64,000 nt of DNA from Paracoccaceae bacterium (GTDB lineage: Bacteria; Pseudomonadota; Alphaproteobacteria; Rhodobacterales; Rhodobacteraceae): positions 1-64,000 of the forward strand of contig JASBUI010000019.1 in assembly GCA_030148005.1 (NCBI GenBank). Direction: 5' to 3'. Every line of letters begins with the position of its first letter. The first letter of the stretch is position 1. Under the pieces are notes generated by a model. The model was not told the origin of the DNA. It ran no database searches and saw only the letters and a program-made list of their open reading frames with translations. The position numbers and the translations under genes are program-made. Below are positions 44,472 to 53,899 of the stretch, in pieces.

Positions 44472-44493
44472 CCCATGAACGGAAACTCATGGG
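44472..44493. repeat. Short hairpin downstream of the SnoaL-like gene
   Basis: CCCATGA (44472-44478) and TCATGGG (44487-44493) form a 7 bp stem with an 8-base loop. It lies between the SnoaL-like gene and the next small gene. No T-tract follows. Confidence 0.4.
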
Positions 44494-44548
44494 TATCTAC
44501 AACTACCGAAGTTTCCCAGAATGCAAAACTTGATGAAAGGACTGAACA

Positions 44549-44809
44549 ATGCCGAAATTACTTGCCATCCACGAAGTCGATGATGTCGCCCATTGGCTTA
44601 CCTCTCCCAAGCGAGAGGAAATTCTTGCAGGAATTGGAACCAATATCACCCCATACGCGCCAATGGACGGCTCGAACCTCGTCGCTGTCTCCATGGATGT
44701 AGAAGACATGGACGCGCTGGATGCCGTGATGAAAAGCGAGGCTGGCGCGGAGGCGATGAAGTACGACGGCGTTCGGGCCGAGACCATGAAGATGTTCATG
44801 GCAGGTTAG
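44549..44809 (+). CDS. Small conserved-looking hypothetical protein
   Basis: An 86-residue acidic protein, ATG at 44549 preceded by AAAGGA. It starts MPKLLAIHEVDDVAHWL and ends MKYDGVRAETMKMFMAG. No signal peptide, membrane segment or cysteine is visible. The layout (HEVDDVAHWL, then a Met-rich helix) suggests a small ferredoxin-like alpha-beta (dimeric barrel) fold, but this is a guess. I do not recognise a named family. Confidence 0.65.
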   Translation: MPKLLAIHEVDDVAHWLTSPKREEILAGIGTNITPYAPMDGSNLVAVSMDVEDMDALDAVMKSEAGAEAMKYDGVRAETMKMFMAG

Positions 44810-45175
44810 GCGCTGGAAGAATGTCGGCATCAGGGCGCTCTCGTCCGAAGATCGCCCTGATTGAACGACAGACCGGACAGGCTTCAGTCAGGCTCTTTCT
44901 CTAAACGTCCATGCGCGAAGCGCACATATTCCACGGACCTACGGGGCCGCATAGGGCGGTGCTTGCAAATTGCGACTGCGCAACCAGCATTCGGTCAGAA
45001 ACAGCGGACATTCGGCCACGACCTGAATGTCCGCCCCAACGACTTTAGGTACAGCGGCTGGCATACGCAGCAAATGACCGTTTCCCGTCCTGCTGTTTTT
45101 TGCTGCCGGGTTGGCGCGCCGGGGTGTTGCAGGCATTTCCGGCCAGATTCGAGGGCAATCACGATTTGCGTGATA
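44810..45175. other. Intergenic region without a supported gene
   Basis: About 366 bases with only short, unsupported frames on both strands. The only clear structure is the 10 bp inverted repeat at 45004-45034. The region may hold degraded sequence. Confidence 0.5.
45004..45034. repeat. Perfect inverted repeat / hairpin
   Basis: GCGGACATTC (45004-45013) and GAATGTCCGC (45025-45034) are exact reverse complements around an 11-base spacer. It could be an RNA hairpin or a repressor operator. It lies about 140 bases past the TRAP permease stop. Confidence 0.6.
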
Positions 45176-47764
45176 TCAGCTTGGCATGCGCCTTCGCTGA
45201 AGCAGATAGATCAGACCCAGAAGAAAGAGCGCCGGGATGTAGAACACTTCCTTAGGCCAGCGCACAGCATCTTGGCGGACCTCGCTTACGACGACCGGGG
45301 CGTCTGCGTAATAGTCGAAAAGCTTGCCGATCTGTTCAAAGAACGGCGTCTGGGGGAACGGCTCTTCCACTTTGGCAAGCCCGTCTTCGAGGTTGATGAT
45401 AAGCCCTGCATCCTGCAGCCGCGCGATCGCTTCGCTGCGCCTGCCCATCGGCACGAGGATCGTGGTTGACGTAACTTCGCCGCTGTCGAAATCGGGGCCG
45501 GATATGACAAAGGTCAAAACGCCGTTGTCAGGCGCCTTGCCGACCACTTCGTACACCTTTTCGGGCGCGGCGCGTACATAGGGCGGCTGCACCTGATCCA
45601 GCCAGTAACCGGGCCTGAATAGGGTGAATGCCACCAAAAGCAGGGCCGCGCTTTCCCAGATGCGGTTGCGCGTCATCCAGTAGCCTTGCGTCGCAGAGGC
45701 AAAGAGAAGCATCGCGATGACGGCTATGACAAAGACAAACACCGCCTTCAACGGCCCGACATCAATCAGCAGAAGTTCGGTGTTGAAGATGAAAAGGAAC
45801 GGCAACAGGGCGGTTCTGATGTCATAGGCAAAGCCCTGAATGCCGGTCTTGATCGGATCGCCCTTGGAAATGGCGGCGGCGGCAAAGGCGGCCAGACCGA
45901 CGGGGGGCGTGTCATCGGCAAGGATGCCGAAATAGAAGACAAAGAGATGCACCGCGATCAGCGGCAGGATCAGCCCCGATTTGGCCGCCAACGCCAGAAT
46001 GACCGGCGCCATAAGCGAAGAGACGACAATGTAGTTGGCCGTTGTTGGCAGGCCCATGCCTAGGATCAGGCTCATCACAGCGACGAGAAGCAGCATGATC
46101 ATCAGGTTTCCGCCAGACAGAAACTCGACAAACTCGCCGATCACCTGATGCGCGCCGGTCAAAGAGATCGTTCCGATGATGATGCCTGCTGCGCCCGTGG
46201 CCACGGCAATCGGCACCATGTTGCGAGAGCCGGAAACCATTCCTTCAAGGAACTCGTGCCAGCCGCGCGCAAACCCTGCGCCCAGGTTGCCCTGACCGCG
46301 CAGGAAAGACTTTATCGGGTGCTGGGTGATGGTCACAAAGATCATCGCCAGCGTCGCCCAATAGGCCGAATAGGCCGGCGACAGACGCTCTATCACGATG
46401 CACCAGATCAGGATGACGATGGGCAGGATATAGTAAAGCCCGGTGATCGCCGTTGGACCCGCGGGGGGAAGTTGGGTGATGGGTGCCTCGGGATCGTCGA
46501 TGACAAGATCCGGCTGGCGCGAGGCGAACCAGATCAGGATCAGGTAAGCGACAAGGCAAAGGACCACGACGATGCCAAAGGCCGATTGCGGCGCGCTGTC
46601 CTTGATCCAGCCCAGACCGTAATAGACCGCCATTCCCAGTATCGCGACGCCCAGAAATCCGGTCAGAAAGCCAATGGCCTTTTGCATGCCCGACATGGCA
46701 GAGGTCGGCTTGGGAAGGCCCTTGAGGCCCATCTTGAGCGCTTCAAGGTGAACGATGTAGACCAGCGCGATGTAGCTGACGAGCGCCGGCACAAGCGCGT
46801 GCTTGATGATGTCGGTATAGCTGACGCCGGTAAACTCGGCGATCAGGAAGGCGGCCGCGCCCATAACGGGCGGCGTAAGCTGGCCATTGGTGGATGAGGC
46901 TACCTCGACCGCGCCGGCCTTCTCAGCCGAAAAGCCTGTGCGCTTCATCAGCGGGATGGTGAATGTCCCGGTCGTGACCGTGTTGGAAATGGAAGAGCCA
47001 GAGTAAAGGCCGCTCATCGCAGAGGCGACCACCGCCGCCTTGGCCGGGCCGCCCCGAAGGTGCCCCATAAGGGCAAAGGATACCTTGATGAAATAGTTTC
47101 CCGCCCCCGCCTTTTCCAGAATTGCGCCGAAAAGGACAAAGAGGAAGATCAGCGAGGCAGAGACAGAAAGCGCGACGCCAAAAACGCCCTCGCCCTGCAT
47201 CCAGTAGTGCCACATCGCCTTGCCATAGCTTGCGCCTTTCCACTGGATTACTTCGGGCAGCCAGCGCTGATCCCCAAAGAAGGTATAGGTCAGAAAGACC
47301 GAAGCCACGATCAGAAGCGGAAGGCCAAGCGTGCGGTAGACGGTGATCAAAAGCACGACCATCCCGATGGATGAGATGATCAGATCGCCGGCCGTCGGCA
47401 GGCCCGCGCGCACCGCAATCTCATTTCGCAGAACGACGATGTAGATCGTCGAGAGAACCGACAAGGCGATCAAAAGCCAGTCGTACCATGGAATGGTGTC
47501 ATGGGCCTTGCGTGTCAGGGGAAAGGCCATAGCGGCCAGTGACAGGCCAAAGGCCAGGTGGATAAGCCGCCCGTTCGAGCTGGTGACCACGCCAAAGCCA
47601 ATGTATTCCTGCACCGTGAACGGCAGGTTTGAGGCGATGTATAGCTGAAATATGGCCCAGGCCAGCGCCGTCCACCAGATCAGGTTTCCTTGCCAGCCCT
47701 CGGGGCTTCGGCCACCTGTATCGATGGATGTGAATTCTTCCAGATCTCTATCGGTCACCGACAT
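45176..47764 (-). CDS. TRAP transporter permease, fused small and large subunits (TAXI type)
   Basis: An 862-residue membrane protein starting MSVTDRDLEEF at 47764 with GGGGGA upstream. The N-terminal part (about 30-190) resembles the small DctQ-like membrane subunit; the remainder is the DctM-like channel with about 12-14 helices (motifs SGSSISNTVTTGTFTIPLMK, ATSTNGQLTPPVMGAAAFLI-like segment, GMGLPTTANYIVVSSLMAP). Such fused permeases belong to TAXI-TRAP systems and use a sodium or proton gradient to import organic acids. Its partner receptor gene lies directly upstream. Confidence 0.92.
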   Translation of the reverse strand: MSVTDRDLEEFTSIDTGGRSPEGWQGNLIWWTALAWAIFQLYIASNLPFTVQEYIGFGVVTSSNGRLIHLAFGLSLAAMAFPLTRKAHDTIPWYDWLLIALSVLSTIYIVVLRNEIAVRAGLPTAGDLIISSIGMVVLLITVYRTLGLPLLIVASVFLTYTFFGDQRWLPEVIQWKGASYGKAMWHYWMQGEGVFGVALSVSASLIFLFVLFGAILEKAGAGNYFIKVSFALMGHLRGGPAKAAVVASAMSGLYSGSSISNTVTTGTFTIPLMKRTGFSAEKAGAVEVASSTNGQLTPPVMGAAAFLIAEFTGVSYTDIIKHALVPALVSYIALVYIVHLEALKMGLKGLPKPTSAMSGMQKAIGFLTGFLGVAILGMAVYYGLGWIKDSAPQSAFGIVVVLCLVAYLILIWFASRQPDLVIDDPEAPITQLPPAGPTAITGLYYILPIVILIWCIVIERLSPAYSAYWATLAMIFVTITQHPIKSFLRGQGNLGAGFARGWHEFLEGMVSGSRNMVPIAVATGAAGIIIGTISLTGAHQVIGEFVEFLSGGNLMIMLLLVAVMSLILGMGLPTTANYIVVSSLMAPVILALAAKSGLILPLIAVHLFVFYFGILADDTPPVGLAAFAAAAISKGDPIKTGIQGFAYDIRTALLPFLFIFNTELLLIDVGPLKAVFVFVIAVIAMLLFASATQGYWMTRNRIWESAALLLVAFTLFRPGYWLDQVQPPYVRAAPEKVYEVVGKAPDNGVLTFVISGPDFDSGEVTSTTILVPMGRRSEAIARLQDAGLIINLEDGLAKVEEPFPQTPFFEQIGKLFDYYADAPVVVSEVRQDAVRWPKEVFYIPALFLLGLIYLLQRRRMPS

Positions 47765-47780
47765 GCTGTCCCCCACACTA

Positions 47781-47816
47781 AAAGACGACGACGGCCCAGG
47801 TGGGCCGCCGTCTTTT
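47781..47816 (-). repeat. Stem-loop between TRAP receptor and permease genes
   Basis: AAAGACG and CGTCTTT plus CGGCCCA and TGGGCCG form an imperfect stem with a small bulge and a tight loop. It lies between the receptor stop and the permease start. Such hairpins often protect the receptor mRNA or cut permease expression so that receptor exceeds permease. Confidence 0.5.
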
Positions 47817-47830
47817 CGTGAAGCAGACGG

Positions 47831-48796
47831 TTACATCCAGCCTTGTTCTTTGTAGTAGCGTACCGCGCCGGGATGCAGCGGGGCCGAAAGGCTGTCGCTG
47901 ATCATCTCTTCGGGCTTGAGGTTCGCAAAAGCCGGGTGCAGCTTTTTGAACTGGTCGAAGTTGTCAAAGACCGCTTTGACCACGGTGTAGACAACTTCAT
48001 CAGGCACATCGGCGGAGGAAACGAAGGTCGCGCCAACACCAAAGGTACGGATGTCTTCCTTGTTGTTGTACATTCCGGCCGGGATTGTGGCCCTGCGGTA
48101 GAACGGGTTGTCGGCGACCAGTTTGTCGATGGCCGGGCCTTCGACATGCACAAGATGCGCGTCACAACTGGCCAGCGATTCCTGCGTCAGCGCCGATGGG
48201 TGGCCAACCAGCCAGAAATAGGCGTCGATCTTGCCATCGCAGACCGCCTGCCCGGTTTCGGCCGATTTCATCTCGGCAGCAAGCTTGAGGTCTGAGCGCG
48301 ACCAGCCAAGTGCCTCTTCGATAACCTCCCAAGTGCCGCGTGTGCCCGATCCGGGGTTGCCGATGTTCATCCGCTTACCTTTGACGTCGGTTAGCGTGTT
48401 CACGCCGCTGCTGTCCGAGGCGATGACGGTCACAGGCTCTGGGTGAACCGAAAAGACGGCACGCAGCTTGTCGAACTTGCCCTGATCGGCAAACTTCGAG
48501 GTGCCGTTATATGCGTGGTACTGCCAGTCGGACTGGGCCACGCCAAATTCCAGCTCGCCCGCGCGAATGGTGTTGATGTTGTAGATGGACCCGCCCGTGG
48601 ATTCCGCCGAGCAGCGAATGCCGTGGTCCTTGCGGTCCTTGTTGACAAGACGGCAGATCGCACCGCCTGTCGGATAGTAGACGCCCGTCACACCGCCCGT
48701 ACCGATCGACACGAACTGCTGCTGGGCAAATGCAGGCGCGCCCATCGTCAGGCTGACGGCTGCGGCTGCGATAAGTTTTTTTGAGATGTAGAACAT
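47831..48796 (-). CDS. TAXI-family TRAP solute-binding protein
   Basis: A 321-residue periplasmic receptor. GAGGGGAGAAG precedes the ATG; the signal peptide ends APAFA-Q. TAXI hallmarks: [20 protein letters not shown] (near residue 28), [20 protein letters not shown] (near 63) and [18 protein letters not shown] (near 141). TAXI receptors bind glutamate, 2-oxoglutarate or other organic acids; the ligand here is unknown. Two cysteines (CRLV and CSAES regions) may form a disulfide. Confidence 0.93.
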   Translation of the reverse strand: MFYISKKLIAAAAVSLTMGAPAFAQQQFVSIGTGGVTGVYYPTGGAICRLVNKDRKDHGIRCSAESTGGSIYNINTIRAGELEFGVAQSDWQYHAYNGTSKFADQGKFDKLRAVFSVHPEPVTVIASDSSGVNTLTDVKGKRMNIGNPGSGTRGTWEVIEEALGWSRSDLKLAAEMKSAETGQAVCDGKIDAYFWLVGHPSALTQESLASCDAHLVHVEGPAIDKLVADNPFYRRATIPAGMYNNKEDIRTFGVGATFVSSADVPDEVVYTVVKAVFDNFDQFKKLHPAFANLKPEEMISDSLSAPLHPGAVRYYKEQGWM

Positions 48797-48864
48797 ACTT
48801 CTCCCCTCTGTTTTACAAATACTTCGCCGCCCGGAACTCGGTCTTGGTAACCGGTGCCCTATTT

Positions 48865-49902
48865 TCAGAGTTCGGTTCCGTAGGCGAAAATGGCCGGGGT
48901 GCCCCCTGTGTGAACAAATAGGACCCGATCAAGTGGACCGATCTTGCCGTCATTTATGCAACGAAGCAAGCCAGCGAAGGCGCGGCCGCTGTAAACCGGG
49001 TCAAGAAGGATTGCATCCGATTGAGCGCAAAGGGAAATTGCGCTTTGAACCTGCGCGTTCATCTGGCCGTATCCAGGGGCAAGGACGGTGTCGTCAACCT
49101 CGATATCGCTGTCCTTGACGTCAACGCCGCCGAGCATGTCCGCCACTTCACGCGCGCGCGCGCTGATCCTGCTGCGCTGCGCTTGCGCGCCCCGGCGCAC
49201 GCAGATACCGATCACCGGAACGGACCATCCGATCGCCCGCGCGCCGACCAGAAAACCCGCATGGGTCAGCCCACTTCCCGATGGGACAACCACGCAATCG
49301 GGCATGTTCTGCGCCGCGCTTGCCTGCTCAAAGGTCTCAACCGCAGCGGCCACGTAGCCAAGCGCGCCGATGGGCGCGTGATCAAGCCCAAGGTGGATCA
49401 CGTAAGGCCGCGCGCCTTCGGACCTTAGATCGGCAGCGATACGGTCAAGCGAGATGTCGGCGGCGGCCTCATCCTCGCCGCCGTCAAAGTAATGCACCTC
49501 TGCGCCCAGAAGCTTCAGCAACAGGACATTGCCAGAACTGTTATAGGCCGCGTCATCCTTGGGAACCCGGTTTTCAAGCTGGACAACGGGGCGTAGGCCC
49601 AGCTTGCGGGCCGCCGCTGCGCAAAGGCGCACGAAATTGGATTGCACCGCGCCGGTAATCAGGACCGTGTCGGCTTTTTCGGCCAGTGCCCGGCCAAGGT
49701 AGAATTCCAGCTGGCGCACCTTGTTGCCGCCCATTGCGAGGGGCAAAAGATCATCGCGCTTTATGCCTATCGGCTGGCCAAGTGTCCGGCTGACCGATGT
49801 CAAGGGTTCAAGCGGTGTTGGCTGAACGAAAAGCGGCGCGCGGGCAAATCGTCCCAGCGCGGGCAAGCGGCGCAGCACCCTGTCAAAGCCTGCGTCCGTC
49901 AC
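48865..49902 (-). CDS. PLP-dependent D-cysteine desulfhydrase / L-cysteate sulfo-lyase family enzyme
   Basis: A 345-residue fold-type II PLP enzyme of the ACC deaminase/D-cysteine desulfhydrase family. The PLP lysine is in [18 protein letters not shown] (near residue 60), followed by [20 protein letters not shown], the phosphate loop [13 protein letters not shown] and [13 protein letters not shown]. In roseobacters CuyA (L-cysteate sulfo-lyase) belongs to this family, so a C3-sulfonate substrate is possible; D-cysteine is the alternative. It overlaps the aminotransferase gene by four bases and lies downstream of it. Confidence 0.88.
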   Translation of the reverse strand: MTDAGFDRVLRRLPALGRFARAPLFVQPTPLEPLTSVSRTLGQPIGIKRDDLLPLAMGGNKVRQLEFYLGRALAEKADTVLITGAVQSNFVRLCAAAARKLGLRPVVQLENRVPKDDAAYNSSGNVLLLKLLGAEVHYFDGGEDEAAADISLDRIAADLRSEGARPYVIHLGLDHAPIGALGYVAAAVETFEQASAAQNMPDCVVVPSGSGLTHAGFLVGARAIGWSVPVIGICVRRGAQAQRSRISARAREVADMLGGVDVKDSDIEVDDTVLAPGYGQMNAQVQSAISLCAQSDAILLDPVYSGRAFAGLLRCINDGKIGPLDRVLFVHTGGTPAIFAYGTEL

Positions 49903-51221
49903 GGAAGCACTTCGGCGATAGAGCGTGCAAGCTTGTCCACCAGCTCTGACACCTCGTCGTCAGAGATGATGAAGGGCGGCGCCAAGAGGACGTGATCGCC
50001 CGACTTGCCATCGCGCGTGCCCGGCATCGGATAACAGATTAGTCCGTTCTGAAAGGCCGCGGCCTTGAGGCGGGCCGCCACCCCATCCTGCGGTGGCAGC
50101 GGCTCTTTCGTTTCACGGTCGGCAACAAATTCGATCCCGCGAAAAAGCCCGCGCCCCCGGATGTCACCCACATTGGGGTGCTGGGCCAGACGATCGCAAA
50201 GCTCTTGGTGCAGTTTCTCGCCCATCTCGTGGCAGCGGCGTACAAGGTTCTGCGAGGTCAGTTTGCCGACCACGGCAAGCCCTGCGGCCGCGGCGACAGG
50301 ATGGCCCAGATAGGTATGGCCGTGCTGAAAAAAGCCGCTGCCTTGCGCAATGGCGTCATATATCCGGCCTGAGCAGAGCATCGCGCCGATCGGCTGATAA
50401 CCCGCGCCAAGGCCTTTTGCGATACAGGCAATATCGGGGGCCACGCCATCATGTTCACATGCGAACAAACGGCCGGTGCGGCCCATTCCGCACATGACTT
50501 CATCCAGGATCAAAAGAACGCCGTAGCGATCGCAGATCTCTCTGATATGGCGAAAATAGCCTTCGGCGGCCGGGACCGCGCCAAGCGTGGCGCCGACGAC
50601 GGGTTCGGCGACAAAGGCCATGACCGTTTCGGGCCCAAGGCGCAGGATCTCATCCTCAAGTTCCTGCGCGGCGCGCTTTGCGTATTCGGCCGCGGTTTCG
50701 TCCGGGTTTCGCAAAGTATATTCATAGCAAGGGGCGATGTGGCTTACGTCGGCCAGAAGCGGCGCAAACTGTGCGCGGCGCCATGCGTTTCCGCCCGCAG
50801 CCAGAGCGCCAAGCGTGTTGCCGTGATAGCTTTGCCGCCTTGCAATGATGCGGCTGCGATCAGGCTGGCCGATCTCAAGGTAGTATTGGCGCGCAAGCTT
50901 GATCGCCGCCTCGACGGCCTCTGACCCGCCAGAAACCAGATAGACCCGGCTAAGATCACCCGGCGCATGGCGCACCAGAAGATCGGCCAGTTCTTCGGCC
51001 GGGTCGGAAGTGAAAAAGCCGGTATGTGCAAAGGCAAGTTTTTGCGTCTGCGCATTGATCGCGCCAATCACATCAGCATCGCCATGCCCAAGACATGACA
51101 CCGCGGCCCCGCCCGATCCATCCAGATAGGCCTTGCCGGAGGCATCAAAGATATAGACACCCCGGGCACTGACAGCCGTGGGCGGGACGTGTTTTGAATG
51201 GCGCGGAAAAACATGTGACAT
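49899..51221 (-). CDS. Class III (ornithine/omega-type) PLP aminotransferase
   Basis: A 440-residue fold-type I class III aminotransferase. The PLP lysine lies in PDIACIAKGLGAGYQPIGAM (near residue 270), with Asp in LLILDEVMCGMGRTGRLFA (near 238), YLVSGGSEAVEAAIKLARQY (near 94) and the late GRGLFRGIEFV. Family members transfer amino groups from omega-amino acids, diamines or taurine-like compounds to a keto acid. With the TRAP transporter and the cysteate/D-cysteine type lyase it may form a route for an imported amino or sulfonated compound. Substrate not evident. Confidence 0.9.
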   Translation of the reverse strand: MSHVFPRHSKHVPPTAVSARGVYIFDASGKAYLDGSGGAAVSCLGHGDADVIGAINAQTQKLAFAHTGFFTSDPAEELADLLVRHAPGDLSRVYLVSGGSEAVEAAIKLARQYYLEIGQPDRSRIIARRQSYHGNTLGALAAGGNAWRRAQFAPLLADVSHIAPCYEYTLRNPDETAAEYAKRAAQELEDEILRLGPETVMAFVAEPVVGATLGAVPAAEGYFRHIREICDRYGVLLILDEVMCGMGRTGRLFACEHDGVAPDIACIAKGLGAGYQPIGAMLCSGRIYDAIAQGSGFFQHGHTYLGHPVAAAAGLAVVGKLTSQNLVRRCHEMGEKLHQELCDRLAQHPNVGDIRGRGLFRGIEFVADRETKEPLPPQDGVAARLKAAAFQNGLICYPMPGTRDGKSGDHVLLAPPFIISDDEVSELVDKLARSIAEVLP

Positions 51222-51285
51222 CTCGCAACCCCTGTTCCAGCGCCGCGCGTCTTTACGCAGGCTTGCGGTCAGTTCTAGCGAAATT

Positions 51286-51316
51286 GAAGTGCCCGGTCGA
51301 CTTGCCTTTGCACTTC
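51286..51316. repeat. Inverted repeat upstream of the aminotransferase
   Basis: GAAGTGC (51286-51292) and GCACTTC (51310-51316) form a 7 bp dyad with a 17-base spacer. It lies 65-95 bases upstream of the aminotransferase start, so it could be an operator. Confidence 0.35.
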
Positions 51317-51326
51317 AGGCACTGCG

Positions 51327-51365
51327 CGCCTGAGCCTCCGGCGGGGATATTTGGCCACAAAGAAT
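51327..51365. repeat. Roseobacter-type intergenic repeat, copy 2
   Basis: The sequence CCTCCGGCGGGGATATTTGG followed by CCACAAAGAA repeats the core of the element at 25519-25578 (reverse orientation there). It is at the 3' side of rlmE. Confidence 0.5.
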
Positions 51366-51369
51366 GGGT

Positions 51370-52080
51370 TTAGTCGGCTGCGCTGCGAAAGCCGGTCGCC
51401 ACGACAAACTTTTCCGAGCTGTCGGCGCGGCTGGCGCCGGGTTTGACATTGGCAACCTTGGTAAAGCGCTGTTTGAGCAGTTTTTGCAGCTCTCCCTCGG
51501 CGCCGCCGGCAAGTACCTTGGCAACGAAAGTGCCGCCTTCGGCAAGCACGTCGAAGGCAAAATAGGCGGCGGCCTCGCAAAGGGAGATGATGCGTAGGTG
51601 ATCGGTCTGTTTGTGGCCCGAAGAAGCGGCGGCCATGTCAGACATGACGACATCGGCCTGCCCGCCAAGCCAGGCCTTGACCTTGTCATCGGCGTCTTCG
51701 TCCAGAAAGTCGAGTTGATGCAGTTCGGCCCCGGCGATCGGTTCCACCTCTTGCAGGTCAATGCCGATCAGCCGGCCCTGCGGTTTGGAGGGCTTTTCGC
51801 CCAAGGCATTGATCCGTGGCACCGCGATCTGGCACCAGCCGCCGGGGGCGCAGCCAAGGTCAACCACCCGCGCGCCGGGCTTTAGAAAGTGGTACTTGTC
51901 GTCAAGTTCCAGGATTTTGAAAGCCGCGCGGCCGCGATAGCCTTCCTTGCGGGCGCGCTGAACATAGGGGTCGTTAAGCTGACGTTCGAGCCAAAGCGTC
52001 GAGGACAGGCGCCTGCCGCGCGCTGTCTTGACCTTGACCTTCAGATCGCGCTGTCCGCGCCCGCTGGTGTTCTTTGCCAT
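51370..52080 (-). CDS. rlmE: 23S rRNA 2'-O-ribose methyltransferase RlmE
   Basis: A 236-residue FtsJ/RrmJ protein starting [20 protein letters not shown] at 52080. It shows [20 protein letters not shown], the SAM motif [16 protein letters not shown] (near residue 75) and [13 protein letters not shown] (near 140), with the K-D-K-E tetrad residues in their usual places (Lys in YRGRAAFKI, Asp in SDMA, Lys in FVAKVL). It methylates U2552 of 23S rRNA in the 50S subunit. The frame above the start extends without support. Confidence 0.95.
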   Translation of the reverse strand: MAKNTSGRGQRDLKVKVKTARGRRLSSTLWLERQLNDPYVQRARKEGYRGRAAFKILELDDKYHFLKPGARVVDLGCAPGGWCQIAVPRINALGEKPSKPQGRLIGIDLQEVEPIAGAELHQLDFLDEDADDKVKAWLGGQADVVMSDMAAASSGHKQTDHLRIISLCEAAAYFAFDVLAEGGTFVAKVLAGGAEGELQKLLKQRFTKVANVKPGASRADSSEKFVVATGFRSAAD

Positions 52081-52201
52081 CTTACGTCCGTTCGCTACAG
52101 GGCCCAGATCCGCCCTTGCCACAGTTTCAATCGCCAAACCAAGGGCCCAAGGCGCCGGGCGCCCTTTGTTATCCAATTTGGGAGCGGTCAGAAAGGCCTA
52201 T

Positions 52202-53314
52202 TCAGAACGGGCCATCTTCAAGCGCGCCATCGGCGGCCATCTGCGCGTATAAAAGCCCCTCGCGAAGCCCCCTGTCGGCGACCGAAAGCTGATCTGTGGG
52301 CCATGAGCGCAGCAGCGCCTGAAGGATTGCCGCGCCCGACATGATCAGGGCATGGCGATCGCGCCCGATGCGCGGGTCATTGCGCCGGCCCGTGGGGCCC
52401 ATGGCAAGGTAGCTGCGGATCACCTTGTCGATCTGGTCCGAACTCATCCGCAGGCCGTCGACCTTGTTTCTGTCATAGCGGCGCAGCCCCAGATGCGAGG
52501 CCGCCACCGTCGTCACCGTTCCGCTGGTGCCGATGATCTGAAAACCCTCGCGCGCCTGCTCTGATGCGTAGGGTTTGAAATCGATCAGGTTCTCTTCGAA
52601 AAACCAGCTCATCAATGCAAAGCGCGCGGCGTCATCTTCGACGTCGTCAAACTGCTCTCGCAGCGTGGCCACGCCTAAGGGCACTGATATCCAGTCGACA
52701 ACGCGTGCGGCCGGAAAGGGTGAGCCTTGGGCAGAAAAGCCGCGGCGCAGGCGCATGATTGCCCGCGGACGGTCGCGTGGATCAAGGGCGGATACGTCGA
52801 TCCAGACAAGTTCGGTGGAGCCGCCGCCGATATCCACGACCAAAAGCTGTTCGGTGCGCGTTGACACAAGGGGCGCACATGAGATGACGGCAAGGCGCGC
52901 CTCTTCTTCGGGCTCGATGATTTCCAGATCAAGGCCGGTTTCGCGTTTCACATGGGCGATGAAATGGCCCGCGTTCGTTGCGCGCCGGCAGGCTTCGGTT
53001 GCGACAAGGCGCATCGATTTGACCTGATGTTTTTCAAGTTTGCGCCGGCAGATCCGCAGCGCCTGAACGGTTCGCGCCATGGAAGAGCGGTTCAGGCGAC
53101 CAGAGGCTTCAAGCCCGGTTCCCAGCTGTACGGCCTTTGAGAAACTGTCAACGACGTGGAATTGATTGCCCTTGGGTTGGGCAATCAGCATGCGACATGA
53201 ATTTGTTCCAAGATCCAACGCCGCGTAAAGCCGCGCGGGATCAGGAACGTCAGGTGCGACGGATTCGACCGGTTTCGGGAACGCGCCCGCACCTTCGGGA
53301 CGCTTGGGCGCCAT
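52202..53314 (-). CDS. Ppx/GppA family exopolyphosphatase / pppGpp phosphatase
   Basis: A 370-residue ASKHA-fold phosphatase. I chose the ATG at 53314, which has GGAGG eight bases upstream; 53329 is an alternative. Motifs: YAALDLGTNSCRMLIAQP (phosphate 1, near residue 29), LLVVDIGGGSTELVWIDV (phosphate 2, near 155), and IIGTSGTVTTVAASHLGL (adenosine, near 265). It hydrolyses polyphosphate or pppGpp. It precedes rlmE by 121 bases on the same strand, an arrangement common in Rhodobacterales. Confidence 0.92.
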   Translation of the reverse strand: MAPKRPEGAGAFPKPVESVAPDVPDPARLYAALDLGTNSCRMLIAQPKGNQFHVVDSFSKAVQLGTGLEASGRLNRSSMARTVQALRICRRKLEKHQVKSMRLVATEACRRATNAGHFIAHVKRETGLDLEIIEPEEEARLAVISCAPLVSTRTEQLLVVDIGGGSTELVWIDVSALDPRDRPRAIMRLRRGFSAQGSPFPAARVVDWISVPLGVATLREQFDDVEDDAARFALMSWFFEENLIDFKPYASEQAREGFQIIGTSGTVTTVAASHLGLRRYDRNKVDGLRMSSDQIDKVIRSYLAMGPTGRRNDPRIGRDRHALIMSGAAILQALLRSWPTDQLSVADRGLREGLLYAQMAADGALEDGPF

Positions 53315-53566
53315 CCTCACGCCCTCCATTTCGTGTTGCCTTACATTAAGCCTGCGCAGGCGGAAGGAGCAAGGGGAAGCGGCGAAATTGATACAGATTT
53401 GTGATTGTCGGGTGCGCGCCGCGCCGGGGCGCGCCTTGAACGGGATCAAATAACATTATTAGGCAAATCCCCGGTGACGTCGCAAGACAGACCGCTTATG
53501 TCGAAAACCGACACCATGTCGCGATGCGGATCGCTAAAAGCGGACCGAAGGGAAGAGGAATCAACC

Positions 53567-53863
53567 ATGCCTGATGTCACAGTCGTATTCTGGCGCGATA
53601 TCCCCGCGCAGGTCATTGTGGGAAAGGGCCGCCGCGGTTCCAAGGTTCAATTGGCAGAGCGGTTTGAGCAGGCCATTGACCGGGCTGCGATGAAGGTTGG
53701 GGCTGAAGACACTGATGCCTATCTGGCAGAGTGGCGCAAAGCGGCCCCTTACGTGGTTGAGGGTGATCCCGGGGAAGTGGCAGCCAACGAAGCGGCGCGC
53801 CTGGAAGCTGAGTACGATAAAGAGCGCATCAAGGCGCTGATTGCCAATGACGGCTGGGCTTAG
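53567..53863 (+). CDS. Small virulence-factor-domain protein
   Basis: A 98-residue protein with AGAGGAA before the ATG at 53567. It begins MPDVTVVFWRDIPAQVIVGK and carries RGSKVQLAERFEQAIDRAAM. The pattern matches the so-called virulence factor domain seen in small proteins and N-terminal to some PBS lyase-like repeats. Despite the name, in Rhodobacterales it is found beside folate and corrinoid methyltransfer genes, as here, so a role in C1 metabolism is more likely. Biochemistry unknown. Confidence 0.8.
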   Translation: MPDVTVVFWRDIPAQVIVGKGRRGSKVQLAERFEQAIDRAAMKVGAEDTDAYLAEWRKAAPYVVEGDPGEVAANEAARLEAEYDKERIKALIANDGWA

Positions 53864-53899
53864 GCCCAACCCGGCATGGCCAGTTTATGGGAGGCTGCG

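Noticed and set aside
44939-45136. Minus-strand 65-codon frame in the empty region
   Set aside because: No ribosome site or recognisable domain; overlaps the perfect hairpin.
42018-45175. Attachment-site duplication of the tRNA-Ser 3' end
   Set aside because: I looked for a second copy of the terminal TCTCTCCGCC and did not find one within the stretch; no integrase is present.
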